A stretch of DNA of 64,000 bases, from positions 372,001 through 436,000 of the forward strand of contig NZ_JADQDK010000001.1 of the NCBI RefSeq assembly GCF_019263705.2, written 5' to 3'. Below the pieces are notes generated by a model, which saw nothing but the letters and a program-made list of their open reading frames with translations, was not told the origin of the DNA and did not search any database. Position 1 is the first letter of the stretch; the number at the start of each line of letters is the position of its first letter. This document shows, piece after piece, positions 50,652-61,096 of this stretch. A program made the translations under genes and the position numbers. The DNA is from Pseudonocardia abyssalis. Its GTDB lineage: Bacteria; Actinomycetota; Actinomycetes; Mycobacteriales; Pseudonocardiaceae.

Positions 50652-51820
50652 GCCCCCGCACCTCGGTGGTCTGGACGCCGGACTTCCTGAGCTACCAGCT
50701 CTCCGACGACCACCCGCTCAACCCCGTCCGCCTCGACCTCACGATGCGCCTGGCCACGCAGCTCGGCGTGCTCGACGGCGTCGAGACCCTCGCGCCCGAG
50801 CCGGCCACCGACGAGGACCTGACGCGCGTCCACACCCCGTCCTACCTCACGGCGGTGCGCAGTGCGCCGCACGAGCCGTGGGGGGTCGGGCACGGTCTGG
50901 GCACCGACGACAACCCGATCTTCCTGGGCATGCACGAGGCGAGCGCCCTGATCGCGGGCGGCTCGGTGCTCGCGGCGCGGGCGATCGCCGAGGGCCGGGC
51001 CGACCGCGCGGTCAACCTCGCGGGCGGGCTGCACCACGCGATGGCCGACCGCGCGGCCGGGTTCTGCGTCTACAACGACTGCTCGGTCGCGATCGCGTGG
51101 CTGCTGGAGCAGGGCTACGAGCGCATCGCCTACGTCGACGTCGACGTCCACCACGGCGACGGCGTACAGGCCGCGTTCTACGACGACCCGCGCGTGATGA
51201 CCATCTCGATGCACCAGCACCCGCTCACGCTGTGGCCGGGCACCGGCTGGCCGGGGGAGTACGGGAAGGGCGACGGCGCGGGCTACGCGGTGAACGTGCC
51301 GCTGCCGCCCGGCACCGGTGACGCCGGCTGGCTACGGGCGTTCCACGCCGTCGTGCCCTCGCTGCTGGAGTCGTTCCGGCCGCAGGTGCTCGTCACCGAG
51401 TGTGGTGCCGACACCCACTCCGACGACCCGCTGGCCAACCTGGAGCTCTCGATCGACGGCCAGCGGGCGATCTACCACTCCCTGCGCGACCTCGCCGAGC
51501 GCACGGCCGGTGGCAAGTGGCTGGTGCTCGGCGGGGGCGGCTACTCCTTGTTCCGCGTCGTGCCCCGCTCGTGGACCCATCTGCTCGCCACCGCCCTCGA
51601 CCGCGACGTCGACCCGGCCCGTCCGCTGCCCGCCGACTGGGTCGCGCACGCCGCGGGACTCACCCGCCACCCGCTGCCCACGGCGATGACCGACGGCCAC
51701 GATCCGTCGTTCACACCGTGGGGCGACGACGTCGCCGAGCGGGTCGACTCGGCGATCCTGGAGACCCGCCGTGCGGTGTTCCCGCTGCACGGCCTCGATC
51801 CCGACGATCCGCGCGACTGA
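50648..51820 (+). CDS. acuC: AcuC-type class I histone-deacetylase-family deacetylase
   Basis: A 390-residue zinc deacetylase. Active-site parts are GGLHHAMADRAAGFCVYND with the His pair, YVDVDVHHGDGVQAAFYDD with Asp and His zinc ligands, and TECGADTHSDDPL with the second Asp. AcuC removes acetyl groups from lysine, reactivating acetyl-CoA synthetase. It is followed 26 bases later by a GNAT/CoA-ligase fusion that may be the opposing acetyltransferase, so the pair suggests reversible protein acetylation. Full family length. Confidence 0.93.
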   Translation: MSPRTSVVWTPDFLSYQLSDDHPLNPVRLDLTMRLATQLGVLDGVETLAPEPATDEDLTRVHTPSYLTAVRSAPHEPWGVGHGLGTDDNPIFLGMHEASALIAGGSVLAARAIAEGRADRAVNLAGGLHHAMADRAAGFCVYNDCSVAIAWLLEQGYERIAYVDVDVHHGDGVQAAFYDDPRVMTISMHQHPLTLWPGTGWPGEYGKGDGAGYAVNVPLPPGTGDAGWLRAFHAVVPSLLESFRPQVLVTECGADTHSDDPLANLELSIDGQRAIYHSLRDLAERTAGGKWLVLGGGGYSLFRVVPRSWTHLLATALDRDVDPARPLPADWVAHAAGLTRHPLPTAMTDGHDPSFTPWGDDVAERVDSAILETRRAVFPLHGLDPDDPRD

Positions 51821-51846
51821 CGCGGCCCACCGGACAGGACCCCGCA

Positions 51847-54579
51847 ATGACCCGCTCCCCGGGCGCCCCGCCGACCGATGCGGAAGCCCTGCCCCCCTCC
51901 GACCTCGGCCCTCCCGTACCCGGCTACCCCCGGCACTGGGAGGCCGACGTCGTCGCCTCCGACGGCGGGATCGTGCACCTGCGCCCGATCATGCCCGCCG
52001 ACGCCGACGCCCTGCTGCGGTTCCACGACAGCCTCTCCGAGCGCACCCGCTACCTGCGCTTCTTCGGGCCCTACCCGCGCATCGCGCCGCGCGACCTGAA
52101 GCGGTTCACCGAGGTCGACCACCACGCGCGGGTCGCGTTCATCTGCCTGCTCGGCGACGAGATCATCGCCGTCGGCCGGTACGAGGGGCTGCCCGGCGAC
52201 GGCGGGCCGGGCGGCACGACGGGCACAGCGGCCATCGACACCGCAGAGGTCGCGTTCGTCGTCCGCGACACCCACCAGGGCCGCGGGCTGGGGTCGATCC
52301 TGCTCGAGCACCTCGCCGCCGCCGCGCGGGAGAACGGGCTGCGCCGGTTCGAGGCCGAGGTGCTCGTCGAGAACCACACAATGGTGCGGGTGTTCCGGCA
52401 GGCCGGCTACCAGGTGAGCCGGGCGTTCGCCGACGGCGTGCTGCACCTGGAGTTCGACATCGACCCCACGGAGAAGTCGCTGGCGGTGCGCGACTCCCGC
52501 GAGCAGCGCGCCGAGGCCCGCAGCGTGCACAACGTGCTGCGCCCCACGTCCGTCGCGGTGATCGGAGCGTCCACCGACCCGTCCAAGATCGGCCACGCGG
52601 TGTTCTCCAACCTGCTGCGCGGCAACTTCACCGGCCCGGTCTACCCGGTCAACTCCGAGGCCCGCTCGGTGCGCGGGGTCCGCGCCTACCCGTCGGTCAC
52701 CGACATCCCCGACGACGTCGACCTGGCGGTGGTGGCGGTGCCCGCCGCCGGGGTCGACGAGGTGATGGACTCCTGCCTGGCGAAGGGGGTCAAGGCGCTC
52801 GTCGTGGTCAGCGCGGGGTTCGCCGAGGCCGGGGTCGACGGCTCCGGCGCGCAGCGCAGACTGGTGGAGGAGGCGCGCGCGCACGGCATGCGGGTGATCG
52901 GGCCCAACGCGCTCGGCGTCGCCAACACCGATCCCGACGTGCGCCTCAACGCCACGCTGGCGCCCACCCTGCCCGGGCGCGGGCGCGTCGGCTTCTTCTC
53001 CCAGTCCGGCGCTCTCGGCATCGCGATCCTCGCGGCGGCCAAGGAGCGCGGACTCGGGCTCTCCACGTTCGTCTCGGCGGGCAACCGGGCCGACCTGTCC
53101 GGCAACGACCTGCTCCAGTACTGGCAGACCGACCCGGCCACCGACGTCGTGCTGCTCTACCTGGAGACCTTCGGCAACCCGCGCAAGTTCGGCCGTCTCG
53201 CGCGCCGGCTGGCCCGCACCAAGCCGATCGTGGCGGTCAAGAGCGGGCGGCACTCGGCGCCCATCGCGGCGCACGCCGAGGTCTCCGCCCCGATCGACGA
53301 CGCCAGTGTCAAGGTGCTGTTCGAGCAGTCCGGCGTGATCCGGGTCGACACCCTCTCCGAGCTGTTCGACACCGCGCTGCTGCTGGCCTACCAGCCGCTG
53401 CCCGACGGCCCACGGGTCGCGGTCGTCGGCAACTCCACCGCGCTCGGGCTGCTCGTCACCGACGGGCTGCTCGACTCGGGGCTCGACCCGGCGGGCGGGG
53501 CCGTCGACGTCGGGGCGGCCGCGACCCCCGGGCAGTTCGCCGCGGCGGTCGCGGCGGCGGTGGAGGGTGACCAGTGCGACGCGCTCGTCGCGGTCTTCGT
53601 CCCGCCGATCGCCACCCCGGGTGCGGAGTACGCCCGCGCGCTTCGGGCGGCGGTGGAGGGTTCGGGCAAGCCGGTCGTCGCGGTCTTCCTGGCGGTCGAG
53701 GGGGTACCGGCGGAGCTCGCCCTGCCGGGTCCGGACGGCTCGCCAGGGGCCGGGTCGGTGCCGAGCTTCCCGAGCCCCGAGCGGGCGGTGGCGGCGCTCG
53801 CCCGCGTCTCGCGCTACGCCCGCTGGCGCTCGCGGCCGGTGGGGGAGTTCGTCACGCCCGACGGGCTCGACATCGAGCGGGCCCGCGAGCTCGTCGCGAC
53901 GCTGCCCACCGGGCGGCTCGACGACGAGTCGGCGGTGACCCTGCTCGACTGCTTCGGCATCCCGGTGACCCCGTTCCGCCGGGTGCGCGGCGCCGACGCG
54001 GCGGTGGCCGCGGCCGACGAGCTGGGCTACCCGGTGGCGATCAAGGCGGTGGGCGACCGGTGGCGGCACCGCACCGACCTCGTCGGCGTGCGTCTCGACA
54101 TCGGCGCCAGGCCGGGGGTGCGCCGGGCCGTCGACGACCTGGTCGCCCTCACCGGGGACGACGAGGTCTACGTGCAGCGGATGGCCACCAAGGGGCTGTC
54201 GTGCGTGCTGGAGGTCGTCGAGGACCCGTCGTTCGGCTCGCTGCTGTCCTTCGGGCTGTCCGGGGTGGCCACCGAGCTGCTCGGCGACCGCGCGTTCCGG
54301 GTGGTCCCGGTCTCCGACGTCGACGCCGCCGCGCTCGTTCGCAGCCCGCGGGCGGCGCCGCTGCTGGCCGGCTATCGCGGCAGCGAACCCACCGACCTCG
54401 CCGCGCTGGAGCAGCTGGTCCTGCGGGTCGGGAAGATCGCGGAGGAGCTGCCGGAGGTGCGGTCGCTCGCACTCGACCCGGTGCTGGCCTCGGCGTCGGG
54501 CGCGTTCGTCACCGGCGCCCGGATCGTGCTCGGACCCCCACCCACCCGCGATGACGGGGGGCCCCGGCGGCTGGGCTGA
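51847..54579 (+). CDS. GNAT acetyltransferase fused to NDP-forming acyl-CoA synthetase (Pat-like)
   Basis: A 910-residue protein: GNAT domain at about 40-205 (HLRPIMPADADALLRFH, DTHQGRGLGSILLEHL), then CoA-binding Rossmann and succinyl-CoA-ligase-like domains (GASTDPSKIGHAVFSNL, GPNALGVANTDP, SQSGALGIAI) and a C-terminal ATP-grasp domain (DCFGIPVTPFR, GYPVAIKAVGDRWRHRTD). This is the Pat/PatZ group, which acetylates acetyl-CoA synthetase and other enzymes; in this layout the acetyltransferase is at the N-terminus. It follows acuC, giving a writer-eraser pair. The ligase domain may be regulatory. A true acyl-CoA synthetase role is the alternative. Confidence 0.9.
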   Translation: MTRSPGAPPTDAEALPPSDLGPPVPGYPRHWEADVVASDGGIVHLRPIMPADADALLRFHDSLSERTRYLRFFGPYPRIAPRDLKRFTEVDHHARVAFICLLGDEIIAVGRYEGLPGDGGPGGTTGTAAIDTAEVAFVVRDTHQGRGLGSILLEHLAAAARENGLRRFEAEVLVENHTMVRVFRQAGYQVSRAFADGVLHLEFDIDPTEKSLAVRDSREQRAEARSVHNVLRPTSVAVIGASTDPSKIGHAVFSNLLRGNFTGPVYPVNSEARSVRGVRAYPSVTDIPDDVDLAVVAVPAAGVDEVMDSCLAKGVKALVVVSAGFAEAGVDGSGAQRRLVEEARAHGMRVIGPNALGVANTDPDVRLNATLAPTLPGRGRVGFFSQSGALGIAILAAAKERGLGLSTFVSAGNRADLSGNDLLQYWQTDPATDVVLLYLETFGNPRKFGRLARRLARTKPIVAVKSGRHSAPIAAHAEVSAPIDDASVKVLFEQSGVIRVDTLSELFDTALLLAYQPLPDGPRVAVVGNSTALGLLVTDGLLDSGLDPAGGAVDVGAAATPGQFAAAVAAAVEGDQCDALVAVFVPPIATPGAEYARALRAAVEGSGKPVVAVFLAVEGVPAELALPGPDGSPGAGSVPSFPSPERAVAALARVSRYARWRSRPVGEFVTPDGLDIERARELVATLPTGRLDDESAVTLLDCFGIPVTPFRRVRGADAAVAAADELGYPVAIKAVGDRWRHRTDLVGVRLDIGARPGVRRAVDDLVALTGDDEVYVQRMATKGLSCVLEVVEDPSFGSLLSFGLSGVATELLGDRAFRVVPVSDVDAAALVRSPRAAPLLAGYRGSEPTDLAALEQLVLRVGKIAEELPEVRSLALDPVLASASGAFVTGARIVLGPPPTRDDGGPRRLG

Positions 54580-54585
54580 TCGACC

Positions 54586-55161
54586 TCAGCCGAGGCTGAG
54601 CAGCGCCCCGGCGGTGTCGAGCTGGTCGCGGCTGAAGGTCACCTCGCCGCGGTGGCTCACCTCGACGCGGTAGAAGTCGCTGTCGCCGGGGACCTCGGCG
54701 ACGGAGAACGGGAACACGCAGTCGCCCGCGCTGCTCCGCCCGGAGTCCAGCCGGCCGGTGGCGACGACCGTGCCGGTCGCGTCCGCGACGGTGACGGACG
54801 TGCCCGCCCCGATGTCGGAGTAGCCGCCGTAGCCGGCGCAGCTCCCGGAGCCGTGGCCGCCCTCGCCCGCCAGGTTCAGCTCGCCGGTCAGCGCGAACGA
54901 GCCGCCCGAGGAGATCGTGCCGGCCACCGACGCGAGTGCCACCCCGAGACCGAGGACCACGGCCGCGGCGGCGACGCCCATGCCGACCACCCGGGCGCCG
55001 CCGCGCCGCGGCGAGGGCGCGGGCGGGAGTCCGGTCGGCGCGGTGAAGGAGGGCATCCCGGACCGCGATGCGGTACCCGCGAACGACGCGGAGCGCTGCG
55101 CGGGGATGTGGACGGTGGGCGGGTCGAGCGGGGCGCCGGGTCCGGCGAGGTCAGCGGTCAT
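54586..55161 (-). CDS. hypothetical single-pass membrane protein with C-terminal extracytoplasmic domain
   Basis: A 191-residue protein with a Pro-rich cytoplasmic tail (about 1-55), one membrane helix (VVGMGVAAAAVVLGLGVALAS, about 58-78) and a beta-rich outer part with two Cys (GSCAGYGGYSDIG, GDCVFPFSV) that could form a disulfide. The outer part resembles small sandwich domains seen in actinobacterial surface proteins. I cannot name a function. It converges with the acetyltransferase, six bases apart. Confidence 0.75.
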   Translation of the reverse strand: MTADLAGPGAPLDPPTVHIPAQRSASFAGTASRSGMPSFTAPTGLPPAPSPRRGGARVVGMGVAAAAVVLGLGVALASVAGTISSGGSFALTGELNLAGEGGHGSGSCAGYGGYSDIGAGTSVTVADATGTVVATGRLDSGRSSAGDCVFPFSVAEVPGDSDFYRVEVSHRGEVTFSRDQLDTAGALLSLG

Positions 55162-55213
55162 GCCCGGTCATCGCCCCGCCGACGGGCCCATTACTCCGTT
55201 CGGCGGTACATCA

Positions 55214-55722
55214 TCAGTTCTGATGAGCCCAGCGGGGGCCGGTGGGGCGGAACCACCTGTAGGTCCAGTTCACCGCGGCGAGGCACATGTCGACGAACAC
55301 CTTCGGCGACATCGCGGGCTCCACCTGCGGGTGCGCGGCGAGGTGGCTCTCCAGCGTCGAGGTGGCCACGTCCTCGAACAGGCGCCGCCGCAGCTCGTCC
55401 CCCTCCTCGAAGCAGATCTTGAGCAGCTCGCGGTTCTCGCAGGTGTGCACCACGCGGGAGACGAGCAGGTCGTGCAACCCGTCGAGCGGGGTGGGGCGGC
55501 GGCCACGGTCTCCCGAGCCATCCGCAGGCTCCCGTCGAGCACGTCGGAGTAGACCCGGACGAGCGGCTCCTCCTTGTCGCGGAAGTAGTGGTGGAGCGTC
55601 GGTTTCGACAGCCCGACACCGGCCGCGACCTCGTCGACGTGGCCCGGTACCCGCGCGTGCCGAGGATCTCGACGGACGCGGCGAGGACACGGGCGCGCTG
55701 GGGGCGTCGGCCCGCGTGGGAG
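55214..55722 (-). pseudogene. TetR-family regulator, disrupted by two frameshifts
   Basis: Fragments of one TetR protein lie in three frames. From the 5' end: RARVLAASVEILGTRGYRA (helix 1); VAAGVGLSKPTLHHYFRDKEEPL (helix-turn-helix); and a C-terminal part from LDGLHDLLVSRVV to FRPTGPRWAHQN. Rejoining them would give a normal 160-170-residue end. There is no in-frame start. Its 5' end abuts the truncated CitE-like remnant at about 55722, as if a deletion removed both promoters of a divergent pair. Confidence 0.75.
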
Positions 55723-55725
55723 TGG

Positions 55726-56369
55726 TGGGATGGTTCCTCGACGACGTCGCCGCGGTGGCACAGACCCGCGCCGACGGTGTGGTGCTGCCCAAGCCGGAAC
55801 GCACCATCGAGCTCGTCGAGCTGAGGTCGCAGCTGAACGCGCGCGGACACGACGACGCCGTGATCGTCGGCGGGCTGGAGTCGGCCGCGGGGGTGGCCGA
55901 CGCGCGGTCGCTGCTGTCGGCCGGGGCCACCGGCGGGCTCGTCGCCGCCTACGTCGCCGCCTACGTCGCCGCCTACGTCGGCGTCGAGGACTGCATCGCC
56001 GACCTGGGCGGGCGACGCACCGCCGCGGGCTCTGAGGTGCTCTACGCCCGCAGCCGGGTGGTGCCGGCGGCGAGCCTCGCGGCCGTCGCCGCGCTGGACG
56101 AGGTCGTCACCGCCGTGCGCGACGACGACGCGTTCCGCCGCGACGCCGCGCAGGGCCGCGACCTCGGCTACCTGGCAAGCTGTGCATCCACCCGGCCCAG
56201 GTGGCGCTGGCCCACGAGGCGTTCACCCCGACCGAGGCCGAGACCGAGCCCGCCCACGCCCGTGCCGGTGGCCTCGGAGCAGGGCGACGGGATGGTGGAC
56301 GGCGAGATGGTCGACGACGTCCACGTCCGCATGGCGCAGGTGACGCTCGGCCGCGCCCCGCCCCCCTGA
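55726..56369 (+). pseudogene. CitE/HpcH-type CoA-ester lyase, 5'-truncated and frameshifted
   Basis: The frame matches the middle and end of citrate-lyase-beta-like enzymes: WFLDDVAAVAQTRADGVVLPK, GGLESAAGVADARSL, EDCIADLGGRRTAAGSEVLYA. The first barrel strands are missing. A 1-base deletion after LGY moves GKLCIHPAQVALAHEAFTPTEAE to another frame, and a second indel near 56270 restores the end, DGEMVDDVHVRMA. It cannot make an active enzyme. It is divergent from the TetR remnant. Confidence 0.78.
55941..55976 (+). repeat. 12-base tandem repeat, three copies
   Basis: GTCGCCGCCTAC is repeated three times in frame (Val-Ala-Ala-Tyr) inside the CoA-lyase remnant, where intact homologues have one such unit before the Glu-Asp motif. 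Confidence 0.85.
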
Positions 56370-56378
56370 CCCGCCCGG

Positions 56379-58031
<1,653 letters not shown>

Positions 58032-58213
58032 ACGACCACCCTACAAACTGGTCGGGAGGCCGGACCGGCCCCCGACCAGTCCGACCCCCCGGGGAACGCG
58101 CAGCGGGACCGTGAGGTCCCTCGACGCGGGGTCTCCGGGTGGAGACCCTCCCCGAACGGGGAGGTCCCGTCAACAGGGAGCGACCGGGTCGACGACGCGT
58201 TAGCGTGGGATTC

Positions 58214-60559
58214 ATGCCTGGATCGATTCTCGGTACGTCCGTTCGGCGGGTCGAGGACATCGACCTCCTCACCGGAGCGAGCACCTACGTCGGCAACCTC
58301 GTCCTCGACGGGATGCTGCACCTCACCTTCGTCCGCTCCCCGCTGGCTCACGGCCGCATCACCGGGATCGAGACCGCCGCCGCGGCGGAGGCCCCCGGTG
58401 TGGTCGCCGTGTACACCGCCGCGGATCTCGACCTCCCCGCGCACCACGGGCTGATGGTGCTCAACCCCGACCTGCCCCGGCCGCCGCTGGCCACCGACCG
58501 CGTGCGGTTCGTCGGCGAGGCCGTCGCGGTCGTGGTGGCCGGCACGCAGGCGGAGGCCGTCGACGCCGCGGAGCTGGTGGAGGTCGACTACGACCCGCTG
58601 CCCGCCGCGGTCGACCCGGAGGAAGCGCTGGCCCCGGACGCCCCGATCCAGTACCCCGGCCGCACCGACAACCTGGCCGGCGGCGCCCGCAGCGACGCCG
58701 ACCCGCTCGCCGACGCCGAGGTGGTCGTGCGGGCCCGGATGGTCAACCAGCGCCTGGCCGTCATGCCGATGGAGGGCAACGCGATCGCGGTCCGCCCCGA
58801 CGGCGAGGACCTGGCGATCTGGGTGTCCACGCAGATGCCGCACGGGTTCCGCACCCAGGTCGCGGCACTGTTCGGGCTGGAGCCCGAGCGGGTGCGGGTG
58901 ATCGCGCCGCACGTCGGTGGCGGGTTCGGCGGCAAGGCCGGGGTGCTCGCCGAGCACACCACGGCCATCGCCGTCGCCCGTGCGCTGGGCCGTCCGGTGC
59001 GTTGGGTCGAGACCCGCTCGGAGAACCTCGTCTCGATGCCGCACGGCCGCGGCCAGATCGCCTACTACGAGCTGGGGCTGACGCGCGCGGGCAGGATCAC
59101 CGGCCTGCGCGCGCGCGTCGTCGCCGACTCGGGGGCGTACGCCGGGTTCGGCGGCGCGCTCGCGCTCGGCCCGACGTACACGATGAGCCAGGGTGTCTAC
59201 GACATCCCGACGATCGGCTACGACGCCGCCGCCGCGCTCACGACGACCACGCCGATGGGTGCGTTCCGCGGCGCCGGGCGCCCGGAGGCCACCGCGCACC
59301 TGGAGCGGATCATGGACATGGCGGCCGTGGAGCTGGGCATCGACCCGGTCGAGCTGCGACGCCGCAACTTCCTCGATCCCGCCGCCTTCCCGCACACGAC
59401 GCTCTCGGGAGCGCGCTACGACGTCGGCGACTACGACCTGCCGCTGCGCGAGGCCCTGCGTCTGGTCGACGTCGACAAGGTGCGCGAGGAGCAGGCCGCC
59501 CGCCGGGAGAGCGGCGACCCGGTGCAGCTCGGCATCGGCGTGTGCGTCTACGTCGAGATCACCGCGGGCGGCGGGGGATCGGAGTTCGGCTCCGTCACGA
59601 TCCACACCGACGGCACGGCGACGATCTCCGCGGGCACGTCCGGGCACGGCCAGGGCCACCCGACGGCGTTCGCGATGCTCGCGAGCGACCGCCTCGGCAT
59701 CCCGATGGAGAAGTTCACGTTCGTCCAGTCCGACACCGCGCTGGTGCCGCGGGGGAGCGGGACCGGGGGTTCGCGGTCGCTGCAGCTCGGCGGCAACGCG
59801 GTGCTCGTCGCGGCCGACGACGTCCTGGAGCAGGCCCGCAGCCGCGCCGCAGCCCTGCTGGAGGCGGCCGAGGACGACGTCGAGCTGACGCCCGACGGCG
59901 AGTTCGGCGTCGCCGGGGTCCCGAGCGTCACGGTCACCTGGGCACAGGTCGCGAGCGCGGGCGAGGAGATCCACGCCGGCCTCGACTTCCGCCAGGACGG
60001 CGCCACGTTCCCGTTCGGCGCGCACGTCTCGGTCGTGGAGGTCGACACCGACACCGGGAAGGTCACGCCGCTGCGCCACGTCGCGGTCGACGACTGCGGG
60101 CGGATCCTCAACCCGCTGCTGGTCACCGGGCAGCAGCACGGCGGGCTGGCGCAGGGCGTCGCGCAGGCGCTCTACGAGGAGGTCGTGTTCGACGCCGAGG
60201 GCCAGCCGCTGACGGCCACGCTCGCCGACTACCGGATGCCCACCGCGGCCGACCTGTTCACCTTCGAGACCGCCAACACCGAGACCCCGACGCCGCTCAA
60301 CCCGCTGGGGGCGAAGGGGATCGGCGAGTCCGCGACGGTCGGGGCCACCCCGGCGGTGCAGAACGCCGTCGTCGACGCGCTCACCCCGCTCGGGGTGCGG
60401 CACGTCGACCTGCCGTGCACCCCGGAGCGGGTCTGGCGGGCGGTGCAGGACGCCCGTGCGGGCACCCTGCCCGACCCGTGGCGCGAGCCTCCGGCGATCT
60501 TCGCGACGCTCCCGGTCCGCGGGGGAAGGGCCGCGGCCCCGGAGGGCGGGGAGATCTGA
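58214..60559 (+). CDS. xanthine-dehydrogenase-family molybdopterin-binding subunit (CoxL form II-like), orphan
   Basis: A 781-residue large subunit of the molybdenum hydroxylase family: N-terminal a/b-hammerhead (SVRRVEDIDLLTGASTYVGN), then the molybdopterin domains with GGGFGGKAG, the active-site loop GAFRGAGRPEA (the form II pattern, not the AYxCSFR of aerobic CO dehydrogenase), and the C-terminal GAKGIGESAT with the expected catalytic Glu. The medium FAD and small iron-sulfur subunits are not encoded next to it: upstream is fumarase on the other strand, downstream an MFS remnant. Substrates of such enzymes include N-heterocycles and aldehydes. Partner subunits must come from elsewhere, or it is a degenerate operon. 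Confidence 0.92.
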   Translation: MPGSILGTSVRRVEDIDLLTGASTYVGNLVLDGMLHLTFVRSPLAHGRITGIETAAAAEAPGVVAVYTAADLDLPAHHGLMVLNPDLPRPPLATDRVRFVGEAVAVVVAGTQAEAVDAAELVEVDYDPLPAAVDPEEALAPDAPIQYPGRTDNLAGGARSDADPLADAEVVVRARMVNQRLAVMPMEGNAIAVRPDGEDLAIWVSTQMPHGFRTQVAALFGLEPERVRVIAPHVGGGFGGKAGVLAEHTTAIAVARALGRPVRWVETRSENLVSMPHGRGQIAYYELGLTRAGRITGLRARVVADSGAYAGFGGALALGPTYTMSQGVYDIPTIGYDAAAALTTTTPMGAFRGAGRPEATAHLERIMDMAAVELGIDPVELRRRNFLDPAAFPHTTLSGARYDVGDYDLPLREALRLVDVDKVREEQAARRESGDPVQLGIGVCVYVEITAGGGGSEFGSVTIHTDGTATISAGTSGHGQGHPTAFAMLASDRLGIPMEKFTFVQSDTALVPRGSGTGGSRSLQLGGNAVLVAADDVLEQARSRAAALLEAAEDDVELTPDGEFGVAGVPSVTVTWAQVASAGEEIHAGLDFRQDGATFPFGAHVSVVEVDTDTGKVTPLRHVAVDDCGRILNPLLVTGQQHGGLAQGVAQALYEEVVFDAEGQPLTATLADYRMPTAADLFTFETANTETPTPLNPLGAKGIGESATVGATPAVQNAVVDALTPLGVRHVDLPCTPERVWRAVQDARAGTLPDPWREPPAIFATLPVRGGRAAAPEGGEI

Positions 60560-60585
60560 GGGCGGGCCGCGGCGGTGGAGCGGGG

Positions 60586-60915
60586 TCAGCACGTGGGTGA
60601 CGGCGACGCGGCGGCGTCGCGGGGGGAGCCCGAGCGCAGACGCAGACTCGCCGCCAGGCCCAGCGCCAGGAACGCGCTGGCCGTCCGCGCCGCGGTGCGG
60701 GCCCCGTCGGCGAGGGCGGCGACGGCCGCGGTGGCCGGGTCGGGGGCGAGCCCGGCGACGGCCCCGCCCGCTCTCCCGCACGGCGTCGACGGGCCCGACC
60801 GTGCCGCGCCGCGCCGAGCCGTGCGGTGAGGCTCCGGCCCGGCTCGGTGAACAGCACCGACCCGAGCACCGCGATGCCCAGCGCCGAGCCGAGCTCCTGG
60901 GCGGTGGGCGCCGAG
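60586..60915 (-). pseudogene. 3' remnant of a DHA2-type MFS exporter
   Basis: Two frames together give the end of an EmrB/QacA-like transporter: SAPTAQELGSALGIAVLG, then SVLFTEPGRSLTARL, a frameshifted stretch VGPVDAVRES, and a last helix AFLALGLAASLRLR before a TGA at 60588-60586. The first 12 or so helices are missing and at least two frameshifts are present. This explains most of the 537-base gap after the molybdoenzyme. Confidence 0.65.
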
Positions 60916-61096
60916 GCCGCGGTCGTCGTCCGTTACCTGCGCGGCGTCGCCGAGGCGATGCGGCGCTACAGCGCGGGTGACCCCCTCCGTTCCGCCAGGT
61001 GCGGACCGCGATCGGGTGGCTGCTCATTGACGCGTCGCGGTGGCTCCAGAAGGGTGTGACGCGACCCACACGCAGTCCACATGAGGAGTCGATCCC
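60916..61096 (+). other. fragment of unidentified gene plus 61097 leader
   Basis: Right at the end of the MFS remnant a plus-strand frame reads AAVVVRYLRGVAEAMRRYSAG, which looks like a helix from a real protein but has no start and quickly loses coding character. I could not identify it. The stretch after 61000 is the leader of the serine hydrolase, with CATGAGGAG before its GTG. Confidence 0.35.

Noticed and set aside
60456..60980. Plus-strand Arg-rich open frame after the molybdoenzyme
   Set aside because: Composition is typical of a shadow frame; the minus strand carries recognisable MFS sequence.
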